A program made the translations under genes and the position numbers. Source: Oceanibaculum indicum P24 (GTDB taxonomy: Bacteria > Pseudomonadota > Alphaproteobacteria > Oceanibaculales > Oceanibaculaceae). From it: DNA of 64,000 nucleotides. Under the pieces are notes generated by a model. That model did no database searches. It was given only the letters and a program-made list of their open reading frames with translations, and was not told where the DNA came from. The DNA lies in contig NZ_AMRL01000005.1 in NCBI RefSeq assembly GCF_000299935.1, forward strand, positions 62,001-126,000. The letters run 5' to 3'. Shown piece after piece: positions 7,893 through 16,421 of this stretch (position 1 is the stretch's first letter; each line of letters begins with the position of its first letter).

Positions 7893-8663
7893 TCACTTCC
7901 CCTTGAAACGGGCGCACAGCGCCTCTGCCTGGCGCGCCAGTAGCGCCGCGTCATTGCCGAGCGCGACGAAGCCGAAGCCCTGGTCGATCCAGAACTTCGC
8001 ATCTTCCTCGACCGGCGCCAGGATGCCGGCCGGCTTGCCGGCCTTTTTCAGCCGGGACAGCGCGCCGAGGATCGCCTCGCGCACCGCCGGGTTGCGGTTG
8101 TCGCCGAGATAGCCCAGCGCCGCCGACAGGTCGGCCGGGCCGATGAACACGCCATCCACGCCCTCGACCGCCGCGATTTCCTCCAGCGCGTCGAGGCCGG
8201 GCTTGGTCTCGACCTGCAGCAGCAGGCAAATCTCGGCATTGGCCTTTTTGTGATAGTCCTTGATCCGGCCATAGCGGCTGGCGCGCACGGATCCGGCGAC
8301 GCCGCGCATGCCCTCGGGCGGATAGCGGCAGGCGGCGACCGCGGCGCGGGCCTGCTCGGCAGTCTCGATCATTGGCACCAGCAGGGTGCGCGCGCCGACA
8401 TCCAGCACACGCTTGATAAACACCTGATCGTTCCAGGGCACGCGGATCACCGGCATGGTGGTCTGCTGATGTTCCATCGCCATCAGCTGGTGCATCAGAT
8501 CGACGGGATCGTTCGGCGAATGCTCGGCATCCAGCACCAGCCAGTCATAGCCGGCCTCGGACAGGATATCGGCGACGATCGGGCTGCACAGCGCCGACCA
8601 GAAACCCAGCTGCAGCTTGCCCTCGGCAAGGTTCTTCTTGAATGCGTTGCGGGGCAGTTCCAT
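7893..8663 (-). CDS. HpcH/HpaI-family class II aldolase (2-keto-3-deoxy sugar acid / HHED aldolase type)
   Basis: 256 residues, metal-dependent pyruvate aldolase. The active-site residues match HpaI in order and spacing: His48 (LDAEHSPND), Arg74 (VIRVPWND), metal ligands Glu152 (LLLQVETKPG) and Asp178 (FIGPADLSAAL); HpaI has 45, 70, 149 and 175. It would split a 4-hydroxy-2-oxo acid into pyruvate and an aldehyde. The ATG overlaps the dehydratase stop by one base (TGATG), so the aldolase is translationally coupled to the enzyme that would make its 2-keto-3-deoxy substrate. The open frame continues far upstream inside the dehydratase gene, but that part is not this protein. Confidence 0.93.
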   Translation of the reverse strand: MELPRNAFKKNLAEGKLQLGFWSALCSPIVADILSEAGYDWLVLDAEHSPNDPVDLMHQLMAMEHQQTTMPVIRVPWNDQVFIKRVLDVGARTLLVPMIETAEQARAAVAACRYPPEGMRGVAGSVRASRYGRIKDYHKKANAEICLLLQVETKPGLDALEEIAAVEGVDGVFIGPADLSAALGYLGDNRNPAVREAILGALSRLKKAGKPAGILAPVEEDAKFWIDQGFGFVALGNDAALLARQAEALCARFKGK

Positions 8664-10396
8664 CAGTGGATCTCCGGTTCCGGCGTCGGTTCGCCGGCTT
8701 CGAGAATGTCGAAGTCGCAGCCCTTGTCCGCCTGGGTGATGTGATTCTGGAAGATCGCGCCATAGCCGCGCTGGTAATGCGGCTTCGGCGGCGTCCAGGC
8801 CGCCTTGCGCTTCGCCAGCTCGTCCTCGGAGACCAGCAGGTTCAGCTTGCGCCCGGCCACGTCCAGCTCGATCAGGTCGCCATCCTGCACCAGCGCCAGC
8901 GGTCCGCCGACATGGCTCTCGGGCGCCACATGCAGCACGCAGGTGCCGTAGCTGGTACCGCTCATGCGCGCGTCGGAGATGCGCACCATGTCGCGCACGC
9001 CCTGCTTCAGCAGCTTCTGCGGGATCGGCAGCATGCCCCATTCCGGCATGCCCGGCCCGCCCTTCGGCCCGGCGCTCTGCAGCACCAGAACGGAATTCTC
9101 CGTGACATCGAGATTCACATCGTCGATGCGCCGCGCCATGTCGTTGTAATCCTTGAACACGACGGCAGGGCCGGTGTGTTTCCAGAATTTCGGGTCGGCG
9201 GCGGAATGCTTGATGACCGCCCCGTCCGGCGCCAGGCTGCCGCGCAAGACCGCGAGGCCGCCTTCCTTGCTCAGCGCATTGGCCCGCGGGCGGATTACAT
9301 CGTCCTGGATGATGCGCGCGCCGGCCACATTGTCGCCCAGCGTGCGGCCGTTCACTGTCATGCAGTCGCGGTGCAGCCCGTCGCCCAGTTCCTCCAGCAG
9401 CGCGCGGATGCCACCGGCATAGTAGAAATCCTCCATGATGTACTTGCCGGAGGGCCGGATGTTCGCAAGGAACGGCGTGCGCCGGGAGATCGCGTCGAAC
9501 CGGTCGAGGTCCAGCGGGATGCCGGCGCGCCGGGCCATCGCCACCAGATGCACGACGGAATTGGTCGAGCCGCCCATCGACACCACGGTGGCGATGGCGT
9601 TCTCAATGGCCTTCTCGGTCACGATCTCGGACGGCTTCAAATCTTCCCACACCATCTCCACGATGCGCCGGCCGGTGGCGGTGGCCATGCGGGCATGGTT
9701 GGAATCGGCCGCCGGGATCGAGGCGGAGCCGGGCAGGGTCAGCCCCATGGCCTCGGCCGCGCACATCATCGTCGCCGCCGTGCCCATGGTCATGCAGGTG
9801 CCGGGCGTGCGGGCGATGCCATCCTCGACACCTTCCCAGTCCTCCTGCGTGATGTTGCCGGCGCGCAGCTCCGCCCAGTATTTCCAGCTGTCCGAGCCGC
9901 TGCCCAGCACCGTGCCGTTCCAGTAGCCGCGCAGCATCGGCCCGGCCGGCATGAAGATCGCCGGCAGGTTCATCGACAGCGCGCCCATGATCAGCGCCGG
10001 TGTGGTCTTGTCGCAGCCGCCCATCAGCACCACGCCATCGGCGGGGTAGCCGCGCAGCAGCTCTTCCGTCTCCATCGCCAGCAGGTTGCGATAGAGCATG
10101 GTGGTCGGCTTCTGGAACGGTTCCGACAGCGAGATGGCGGGCAGCTCCATCGGGAAGCCGCCGGCCTGCCAGATGCCGCGCTTCACCTCCTCCACGCGCA
10201 CCTTGAAGTGGCTGTGGCAGGGGTTGATGTCGTTCCAGGTGTTGACGATGGCGATGACCGGCTTGCCGGCCCAATCCTCCTTCGCGTAGCCCATCTGCTT
10301 GGCACGCGACCGGTGCCCGAAGGACCGCAGGTCATCGACGCCGAACCAGCGGTGGCTGCGAAGCTCTTCCGGCTTCTTTCTGGCTTTGCTGCTCAT
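8663..10396 (-). CDS. IlvD/Edd-family dehydratase, pentonate (sugar-acid) dehydratase branch
   Basis: 577 residues, close to the L-arabinonate/D-xylonate dehydratases (about 580). Three cysteines spaced as the [2Fe-2S] ligands of that branch are visible: Cys60 (NDINPCHSHF), Cys128 (LMGGCDKTTPAL) and Cys201 (TPGTCMTMGTA). The active-site segment MVRISDARMSGTSYGT with the catalytic Ser is also present. It removes water from a polyhydroxy acid to give a 2-keto-3-deoxy acid, the substrate type for the coupled aldolase. I prefer sugar-acid dehydratase over IlvD because of length, the N-terminal LRSHRWFGVDD segment and operon context. A related IlvD role is less likely but not excluded. Confidence 0.9.
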   Translation of the reverse strand: MSSKARKKPEELRSHRWFGVDDLRSFGHRSRAKQMGYAKEDWAGKPVIAIVNTWNDINPCHSHFKVRVEEVKRGIWQAGGFPMELPAISLSEPFQKPTTMLYRNLLAMETEELLRGYPADGVVLMGGCDKTTPALIMGALSMNLPAIFMPAGPMLRGYWNGTVLGSGSDSWKYWAELRAGNITQEDWEGVEDGIARTPGTCMTMGTAATMMCAAEAMGLTLPGSASIPAADSNHARMATATGRRIVEMVWEDLKPSEIVTEKAIENAIATVVSMGGSTNSVVHLVAMARRAGIPLDLDRFDAISRRTPFLANIRPSGKYIMEDFYYAGGIRALLEELGDGLHRDCMTVNGRTLGDNVAGARIIQDDVIRPRANALSKEGGLAVLRGSLAPDGAVIKHSAADPKFWKHTGPAVVFKDYNDMARRIDDVNLDVTENSVLVLQSAGPKGGPGMPEWGMLPIPQKLLKQGVRDMVRISDARMSGTSYGTCVLHVAPESHVGGPLALVQDGDLIELDVAGRKLNLLVSEDELAKRKAAWTPPKPHYQRGYGAIFQNHITQADKGCDFDILEAGEPTPEPEIH

Positions 10397-10405
10397 GGTG
10401 TCCCG

Positions 10406-12085
10406 TCAGCCTTTCTTCGCCGACGCCTTCAGCGCCGTGATGGTGGTGCGGGTGCTGATCTGTTCCGGATCGGTCCGCAGCTCGATAATCGCCGCCGTGC
10501 CGGATTTCACCGCCCGCTCGAAGGCCGGCATGAATTCCTCGGTCTTCGTGACGGTCTCGCCATGCGCGCCATGCGCCTTGGCCAGCATTGCATAGTCCGG
10601 GTTGGTCAGGTCGGTGGCGCTGCGCCGGTCGGGGTAGCGCTTCTCCTGATGCATGCGGATGGTGCCGTACATGTTGTTGTTGAACACCAGGATGATCGGC
10701 TTGGCGCCGTGATGCATCGCCGTCGCCAGCTCCTGGCCGGTCATGCCGAAACCGCCATCGCCGACGCAGGAGACCACGATGCGGTCCGGATGCGTGATCG
10801 AGGCGGCGACGCCCGCCGGCACGCTGTAGCCCATGGCACCGCTGGTCGGGCCGAGCAGGTGGCCGGGACGGCCGAAATGCAGGAAGCGCTGCGGCCAGCC
10901 GCTGAAATTGCCGGCATCGACGGTGACGATGGCGTTCTCCGGCAGCCGGTCGCGCAAGGCGAGCATGCACTTGCCAGCATCCAGCTTGTCACCCTTGTAG
11001 GGCTCGGGCTGGAACCACTCCAGGAATTCAGCGCGAGCACCCTTGGTCCAGTCGGCCCAGGCCGAACCGTCAACCGGCTTCATCGCCTTCAGGGCAGCGG
11101 CCAGTTCCGGCATGCCGGAGACGATGCCCAGCTCCGGCCGGAAGGTGCGGCCGATCTCGATGGGATCGACATGGGCATGCACCATGGTCTTTGCCGGTTC
11201 CGGCAGGCCCATCAGCGTATAGCCCTGGGTCGTCATCTCGCCGAGCCGCGCGCCGGCGACGATCAGCAGGTCGGCCTCCTTCACGCGCGCCAGCAGCTTC
11301 GGCCCGGTACCGGTGCCGAGATCGCCGACGAAGCCCGGATGCTTGGTGCTGACGACGTCCTGGCGGCGGAAGGAGCAGCAGACCGGGATGTTGTTAGCCT
11401 CGGCGAAGGCGCTGATGTCCGTCGCCGCCGCATCGCTCCAGCCGCTGCCGCCGACCAGAAGCATCGGCTTCTTCGCCTTGGCCAGCATGCCGCGCAGCGC
11501 CTCGATTTCGCCCGCACCCGGATGCGGGCGGGATGTCTGGTAGGGCCGGGCAGTGGGGGCCGAGACATGGTCGCGCAGCATGTCCTCCGGCAGCGCCACG
11601 ATCACCGGGCCGGGACGGCCGGAGCTGGCGATGTGGAAGGCGCGGTGCATGATCTCCGGGATGCGCTCGGCATCGTCGATCTGCTCCACCCATTTCGCGA
11701 TGGGGGCGAAGAAGCGGCGATAATCGATCTCCTGGAACGCTTCGCGGCCGAACTGGTCGCGGGCGACCTGGCCGATCAGCACCACCATCGGCGTGGAATC
11801 CTGCTGGGCGGTGTGAATGCCGATGGAGGCGTTGGTGGCGCCGGGGCCGCGCGTGACCATGCACACGCCGGGCTTGCCGGTCAGCTTGCCATAGGCCTCC
11901 GCCATGTTGGCCGCGCCGCCTTCCTGGCGGCAGGTGATGTATTTGATGGAAGGCACGTCCACAAGCGCGTCGAGCACTTCGAGATAGCTCTCGCCGGCAA
12001 CGCCAAAGGCGTATTCGACGCCATGCAGCTTCAGGGCGTCGACAATAAGCTGCCCGCCCGTGCGGGTATTCTGCTGGCCGGTCAC
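10406..12085 (-). CDS. Thiamine-diphosphate-dependent enzyme, acetolactate-synthase-like
   Basis: 559 residues with the three-domain ThDP fold: PYR domain (about 8-175), central domain (about 195-325) and PP domain (about 370-540). The activating glutamate is Glu55 in CRQEGGAANMAEAYG. The ThDP/Mg motif runs from GDGGFGMTGQEL to FNNNMYG. Because the glutamate is kept, it is not glyoxylate carboligase, which lacks it. The quinone-linked pyruvate oxidase tail is absent. No small regulatory subunit lies nearby, so a catabolic 2-ketoacid decarboxylase/carboligase is likelier than biosynthetic IlvB. The GTG start at 12085 has GGGAGGAA upstream; an earlier in-frame start would add 44 residues without support. 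First gene of the four-gene operon; stop is 9 bases before the dehydratase start. Confidence 0.85.
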   Translation of the reverse strand: MTGQQNTRTGGQLIVDALKLHGVEYAFGVAGESYLEVLDALVDVPSIKYITCRQEGGAANMAEAYGKLTGKPGVCMVTRGPGATNASIGIHTAQQDSTPMVVLIGQVARDQFGREAFQEIDYRRFFAPIAKWVEQIDDAERIPEIMHRAFHIASSGRPGPVIVALPEDMLRDHVSAPTARPYQTSRPHPGAGEIEALRGMLAKAKKPMLLVGGSGWSDAAATDISAFAEANNIPVCCSFRRQDVVSTKHPGFVGDLGTGTGPKLLARVKEADLLIVAGARLGEMTTQGYTLMGLPEPAKTMVHAHVDPIEIGRTFRPELGIVSGMPELAAALKAMKPVDGSAWADWTKGARAEFLEWFQPEPYKGDKLDAGKCMLALRDRLPENAIVTVDAGNFSGWPQRFLHFGRPGHLLGPTSGAMGYSVPAGVAASITHPDRIVVSCVGDGGFGMTGQELATAMHHGAKPIILVFNNNMYGTIRMHQEKRYPDRRSATDLTNPDYAMLAKAHGAHGETVTKTEEFMPAFERAVKSGTAAIIELRTDPEQISTRTTITALKASAKKG

Positions 12086-12129
12086 GGACCGTTCCTCCCT
12101 AGTTTGCGGCTGTACGCGGTTAGATCCGC

Positions 12130-12213
12130 CGTCTTTTATAGACGCGGGGAAACCGCGCGCGAAGATACTCCAAGTTTTCGAGGAACCCTCTCTGGTTGTC
12201 AACAAAACTGACA
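12130..12213 (-). promoter_or_regulatory. Upstream region of the catabolic operon with two short dyads
   Basis: Two inverted repeats lie upstream of the ThDP-enzyme start: CGTCT-5-AGACG at 12130-12144 and TGTCA-7-TGACA at 12197-12213. The minus strand of the second contains TTGACA, a perfect -35 hexamer, but I find no convincing -10 at 16-18 bases. They are candidate operator sites; no regulator gene is adjacent. Confidence 0.3.
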
Positions 12214-12286
12214 GCAAGCGGGTGCGGCTTTTCGCCTTTCGATGTGCCCTGCAGTTTGCGCCAAATGCCCATGATTCACCTTGGGG

Positions 12287-12314
12287 CCGTCACTTTTGCG
12301 TCAAGAAGTGACGG
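12287..12314. repeat. 9-bp perfect inverted repeat before the hydrolase gene
   Basis: CCGTCACTT and AAGTGACGG are separated by 10 bases. The 3' arm ends 17 bases before the proposed ATG at 12332. It could be an operator or a hairpin in the 5' leader. There is no T-run, so it is not an intrinsic terminator. Confidence 0.55.
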
Positions 12315-12331
12315 CAAGAATCGACGCTGTA

Positions 12332-13417
12332 ATGGTGGATTTTGTCAGATATAGCACCCTCCTGCCGCGGCCCCTGGCGCGCCGTCTGGCAACCGGACTG
12401 CGGCTGGTCGCTGCCTTTGTCACGGCGGTGGCGCTGCTTGCCGGCGGCTGGCTGTTGTGGCTGTCGCAGCAGGATGAACTCGACTCCCTGCCGCGGGCCG
12501 ACGGGCGTTTGATCTTCGAGCAGGAACACCAGTCCGTCTCCGGTGCCCGCATTGACCGGCACATCCTGTTCCGGGACGCCCGGCTGGGCCGGATCGGCGT
12601 GACCATCAGCATGCCCCAGGCCATCACCGGGGAGGCGATGCCGGTGGTTGTCGTGCTGGGCTCCTCATGGGAAGGGCGGGACAATATCGCGCCGTTCGGC
12701 GATATGGGCCGTACGGTGATGATCGGCTATGACTGGCCGTTCTCCCGGCAGGCATTCGATGGCGATGCGCTGGCGGCATTGACGCCGGACATGCGCCGCC
12801 GCGCACTTGGCGTGCCGGGGCAGGTACGTGCCGTGCTCGACTGGCTGGATGGTCAGAGTTGGGCCGACACCAGCCGGGTCAGCCTGGTCGGCTATTCTCA
12901 GGGAGCGGTCATTGCGCCCAGCGTGCAGCGTATGTTGCAGGAGGGCGGCCATAGTGTCGGCTGGACCGTGCTCATCAATGGCGGTGCCGGCCTTGGCACC
13001 ATGATCGCGGACACGACCGCCCTGCATCCGGCCTGGGCGCGGCCTTTCCTCGGCCTGACGGCGGACAGGCTGCTGGAGCCGATTGAGCCGGCAGCGCATC
13101 TGCCGCATCTCGACGGACAGTTCCTGATGCTGTCCTGGGACGGCTCCGGCCTGCCGGCGCAGGCGGTTGCGGATTTCCAGGCGCTTGCGCCCAAGGACAA
13201 GAGCCTCGTGACGGTCCCTGAGACCGGTCGGGCGGAACGGCTTGCCCGCTCGCTTTCGATGGCGCGCGACTGGCTGACGGCGCAGCAGGCAATCGTTCCT
13301 GAAGGCGCCGGCATCGAAAACAACCTGTCCAGCGATCGGACCGCGCCAGCCCGGCCGGAAATCGCCTCCTCAGGGGTCAAGCCCATCAAGGTTGTTCCGG
13401 TCGCGGTGCAGGAGTAG
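12332..13417 (+). CDS. Membrane-anchored alpha/beta hydrolase-like protein
   Basis: 361 residues from the ATG at 12332 (open frame extends to 12281; no strong ribosome site decides the start). One transmembrane segment lies near residues 21-47 (LRLVAAFVTAVALLAGGWLL), so most of the protein should face the periplasm. The hydrolase core shows PVVVVLGSSWEGRDN, then the nucleophile elbow VGYSQGAVIAPS (GxSxG with Ser). A late acid is less clear. The layout resembles bacterial virulence-factor-like (AcvB/VirJ) or dienelactone-hydrolase-type proteins, but I cannot assign a substrate. It is followed after 29 bases by three glycosyltransferase genes and may belong to their envelope-polymer operon. Confidence 0.7.
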   Translation: MVDFVRYSTLLPRPLARRLATGLRLVAAFVTAVALLAGGWLLWLSQQDELDSLPRADGRLIFEQEHQSVSGARIDRHILFRDARLGRIGVTISMPQAITGEAMPVVVVLGSSWEGRDNIAPFGDMGRTVMIGYDWPFSRQAFDGDALAALTPDMRRRALGVPGQVRAVLDWLDGQSWADTSRVSLVGYSQGAVIAPSVQRMLQEGGHSVGWTVLINGGAGLGTMIADTTALHPAWARPFLGLTADRLLEPIEPAAHLPHLDGQFLMLSWDGSGLPAQAVADFQALAPKDKSLVTVPETGRAERLARSLSMARDWLTAQQAIVPEGAGIENNLSSDRTAPARPEIASSGVKPIKVVPVAVQE

Positions 13418-13446
13418 AAAGGCGCGCATAGCGCTTGAGGACGATC

Positions 13447-14406
13447 TTGAATCTGCTGTTCATTACCTCCAATCGGGTTGGCGATGCGATCCTGTCGATG
13501 GGGCTGCTGTCGGCGCTGTCGGCGCGTTACCCGAAGGCAAGGATCACCGTCGCCTGCGGCTCGCTGCCGGCCCCGCTGTTTGCACATCATCCGGGCGTTG
13601 TCCGCGTGCTGCCGGTGGTCAAGCGACGCCACGGGCTGCACTGGCTGAAACTGTGGCGCCAGGTCGCCGGCACTTTCTGGTACATGGCGGTCGATCTGCG
13701 CAATTCGGTGATCGGCTATCTGCTGCCGCGCCTCTGGCTCATCCGGCTGGGCCGCCACCGCCCCGACCGCCATGTGGTGGAGGAAGAGGCCGCGCTGATC
13801 GGCGAAGCGGTGCCAACGCCGCCTCGGCTTTATCTCTCCACCGCGCATCAGGAGGCGGCTGCCGCCATCCTGCCGGCTGACCAGCCTGTGCTGGCGCTGG
13901 GGCCGGCGGCCAACTGGGCCGGCAAGCAATGGCCGGTGGACCGTTTCATCGACCTTGCAAAGCGGCTGACCGCGCCGGGCGCGCCGCTGCAGGGGGCCGC
14001 CATTCTGGTGACCGCCGCCGCGCATGAACGGGATGTCGCCCAGCCGGTGCTGGATGCCTTTGCCGACCAGCAGACTATCGATTTCATTGGTGCCGATCTG
14101 CCCTCCACTGCCGCCGCGCTGGCGCGCTGCCGGCTCTATATCGGCAATGATTCCGGCCTGATGCACATGTCGGCTGCCGTCGGCACGCCGACGCTGGGGC
14201 TGTTCGGTCCGACCGACGACCGCCGCTACCGCCCGTGGGGCGAGCAGTGCGATTTCGTGCGCGCGCCGCAGGGCTGGCGCGAGCTTATTGCCGCCGTGGA
14301 CAGTGGCGCCGTGCCCGGCGACCGTCTGATGGACGGCGTGACGGTGGAGATGGCCCAGGACGCCGCCGAGCGTTTGTTGGCGCGGACGGGACAAGCTGAT
14401 GGCTGA
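13447..14406 (+). CDS. Glycosyltransferase family 9 (ADP-heptose:LPS heptosyltransferase-like)
   Basis: 319 residues. GT9 enzymes transfer heptose from ADP-heptose to LPS core on the cytoplasmic face of the inner membrane. Typical elements are the N-terminal LLFITSNRVGDAILSMGLL, the nucleotide-site segment LALGPAANWAGKQWPVDRF and the C-terminal IGNDSGLMHMSAAVGTPTLGLFG followed by P-TD. I chose the TTG at 13447 because GAGGA lies 6 bases before it and the protein then opens as GT9 proteins do; another TTG at 13435 adds four residues. It overlaps the next GT9 gene by 8 bases (ATGGCTGA). Actual donor and acceptor are unknown. Confidence 0.88.
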   Translation: MNLLFITSNRVGDAILSMGLLSALSARYPKARITVACGSLPAPLFAHHPGVVRVLPVVKRRHGLHWLKLWRQVAGTFWYMAVDLRNSVIGYLLPRLWLIRLGRHRPDRHVVEEEAALIGEAVPTPPRLYLSTAHQEAAAAILPADQPVLALGPAANWAGKQWPVDRFIDLAKRLTAPGAPLQGAAILVTAAAHERDVAQPVLDAFADQQTIDFIGADLPSTAAALARCRLYIGNDSGLMHMSAAVGTPTLGLFGPTDDRRYRPWGEQCDFVRAPQGWRELIAAVDSGAVPGDRLMDGVTVEMAQDAAERLLARTGQADG

Positions 14407-15430
14407 CGTGGTGGCAGCCGACGGGAAGGTCGCCATCATCCAGCCGCTGCCCGGCGTCGGCGACATGGTATGGCACCTGCCGCACATCCACGCGCTGGCC
14501 GAGGCACAGCCGGAAGGCGCTGTCGCCGTGATCACCAAGCCGCGCTCCCGCGCCGACCAGCTGTTCGCCGCAGACCCCGCCGTATCCGAGGTTATCTGGC
14601 TCGACCGGGCGCAGGATGGTAATGGCGGCGCGCATGACGGCGTGCTGGGCGTCCTGCGCCTCGCGCGCCTGCTGCGGTCCCAACATTTTCGCCGGGTGTA
14701 TGTGCTGCACCATAGCTGGCGCTATGCCTGCGCCGCCTGGCTGGCCGGCATTCCCGAACGGTTCGGCTATGGCATGGGGCGGCAGCGCCGTTTCCTCAAT
14801 CGGGTACCGTTCCTGCCGGAGGCGATGCGCCGCGATCATCCGCTCGACCTCGCCACCGCATGGCTGAAGGCGGCGGGCATCGCGCAGCCGGAACAGGAGC
14901 CGCTTCTGCGCCTCGATCCGGCGGCGGTGGCGCAGGCGCAGGCCGCCTATGCCGACCGTCCCCGGCCGTGGATCGCCCTCGGCCTTGGCAGTTCGGAGCC
15001 CTACAAGCAATGGGGCGCGGAGCGCTATGCGGCGCTGGCCGCCGCCCTTTCCGAAGCGGGCTGGGGGACTTTCTTCCTGCTGGGCGGGCCAGACGAAAAG
15101 CCGTTCCTGCCGGCGATCCGCGCGGCGCTGGGCGATGACCCTGGCCGGCTGGTCCAGAGTTTCGACATGAAGATGGGCGAGATTCTCGCCTTCCTGGGCG
15201 CGATGGACCTCTATGTCGGCAATGACACCAGCTTCCTGAATCTCGCCGCTGCGTCCGGCGTGCCGGCCATCGGCCTGTTCGGCGCGACGCCGCCGCTGAC
15301 TCACAGCACCGCCATCACCGCCCTCCTGCCGCCCGATGGTGTGCCCGACAAGGCAGACGGCATGATGCGGATCACGGTCGAGGCGGTCATGGAAGCCGTC
15401 GCCGCGCACAAGGCCAAGAGTAATGGCTGA
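14399..15430 (+). CDS. Glycosyltransferase family 9 protein
   Basis: 343 residues, second of three GT9 genes. Signatures: KVAIIQPLPGVGDMVWHLPHIHAL at the N-terminus, RFGYGMGRQRRFLN, WIALGLGSSEPYKQWGAERY in the nucleotide site and YVGNDTSFLNLAAASGVPAIGLFG in the C-terminal Rossmann half. The ND(S/T) acid region is intact. It is coupled at both ends by 8-base overlaps. It diverges strongly from the first copy, so the three are not recent duplicates and probably add successive sugars to one glycan. Heptose as donor is a family-based guess. Confidence 0.87.
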   Translation: MADVVAADGKVAIIQPLPGVGDMVWHLPHIHALAEAQPEGAVAVITKPRSRADQLFAADPAVSEVIWLDRAQDGNGGAHDGVLGVLRLARLLRSQHFRRVYVLHHSWRYACAAWLAGIPERFGYGMGRQRRFLNRVPFLPEAMRRDHPLDLATAWLKAAGIAQPEQEPLLRLDPAAVAQAQAAYADRPRPWIALGLGSSEPYKQWGAERYAALAAALSEAGWGTFFLLGGPDEKPFLPAIRAALGDDPGRLVQSFDMKMGEILAFLGAMDLYVGNDTSFLNLAAASGVPAIGLFGATPPLTHSTAITALLPPDGVPDKADGMMRITVEAVMEAVAAHKAKSNG

Positions 15431-16421
15431 ATCGAGCCGCTATCGCTGCATCGCCGTCTATAGCGGCGGGGAGATCATCGGCGATGGCGTTTACAAGCTG
15501 TCCTTCCTGCGCGCGCTGCGCAGCGCCTTCCCCGATGCGGTGATCGACTGGGTGTGTCCCGGCCCCACTGTCTATGCCGACCGCATCGCGCCGCTGACCG
15601 TGGGTCTGCTGGACCATGTCCATGCCAATATCCCGCTCGGCCAGAACAAGGCTGACCTGTTCCGCCCGTTGCCGATTGACGGCGGCTATGACCTTGTCTT
15701 TGACACGCAGCAGGTGGTGTGGCGTAGCCTGTGCGCCCGCCGGCTGAAGGCGCGCGACGGTATCTTCCTGTCGGGGGCGGCCCGGTTCTGGCTGTCCGGC
15801 ATCCGGCCGCCGAAGGGGTATCAGCGACCGCGTCATATCCTGACGCGGTTCTTCGACATGATCGAGATGGCGGCCGGCCGTCGCCCGGCGCTGGACCGGG
15901 CGCTGCCGCTGCCAGCCGACCTGCTGGACAAGGCGCGGCAACAGCTGCCCGATGGTCCTGCCTATGTCGGATTCGCGCCGGGGGCGGGCGAGGCGCGCAA
16001 GCGCTGGCCGCTGGAACGCTTCATCGAGATCGCGCGGCTTCAGGCGAAGCGTGGCCGGGTGCCGGTCTTCATCCTGGGGCCGGCGGAAGCGGCGGAGTTG
16101 CTGGATATCCGTGCGGCGGTACCGACCGCCCTGTTCCCGGAGCAGGATACGGAATTGTGGGGCGACGGGTTCAACCCGATGCGCAGCATGGCGATCGGCA
16201 CGCGGCTGGCCGGTGCGCTGAGCAATGACAGCGGCGTCAGTCACATGCTGGCCGCTGCGGACACGCCGCTGGTGGTACTGTACGGCCATACCAGCGCGGA
16301 GAAATTCGGCCCGGTGACGCGGCGCTCGATCTTCCTGCAGGCCAGCGCCTATGGCGAACCGGTCATCGGCTCGATTCCGGTCGAGGCGGTGGACGACGCG
16401 CTGGAGACGCTGCTGGCCTAA
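15423..16421 (+). CDS. Glycosyltransferase family 9 protein
   Basis: 332 residues, third GT9 gene of the set. Visible are YSGGEIIGDGVYKLSFLRAL at the N-terminus (a less typical opening), YVGFAPGAGEARKRWPLERF in the nucleotide site and ALSNDSGVSHMLAAADTPLVVLYG in the C-terminal half. It starts in the same ATGGCTGA overlap as the previous pair. Its stop overlaps by 4 bases the stop of the convergent DUF423 gene. No lipid A, O-antigen ligase or ADP-heptose genes are in the window, so pathway placement rests on the family alone. Confidence 0.85.
   Translation: MAESSRYRCIAVYSGGEIIGDGVYKLSFLRALRSAFPDAVIDWVCPGPTVYADRIAPLTVGLLDHVHANIPLGQNKADLFRPLPIDGGYDLVFDTQQVVWRSLCARRLKARDGIFLSGAARFWLSGIRPPKGYQRPRHILTRFFDMIEMAAGRRPALDRALPLPADLLDKARQQLPDGPAYVGFAPGAGEARKRWPLERFIEIARLQAKRGRVPVFILGPAEAAELLDIRAAVPTALFPEQDTELWGDGFNPMRSMAIGTRLAGALSNDSGVSHMLAAADTPLVVLYGHTSAEKFGPVTRRSIFLQASAYGEPVIGSIPVEAVDDALETLLA

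Noticed and set aside
10406-12085. The ThDP enzyme as glyoxylate carboligase or IlvB
   Set aside because: The activating glutamate is present, which glyoxylate carboligase lacks, and no regulatory subunit gene accompanies it.
8642-12211. A 1189-codon open frame on the plus strand, opposite the ThDP enzyme and dehydratase genes
   Set aside because: The minus-strand genes have full family motifs and good ribosome sites. The plus-strand frame is rich in His, Arg and Gln, as expected from the complement of GC-rich coding DNA, and has no domain.
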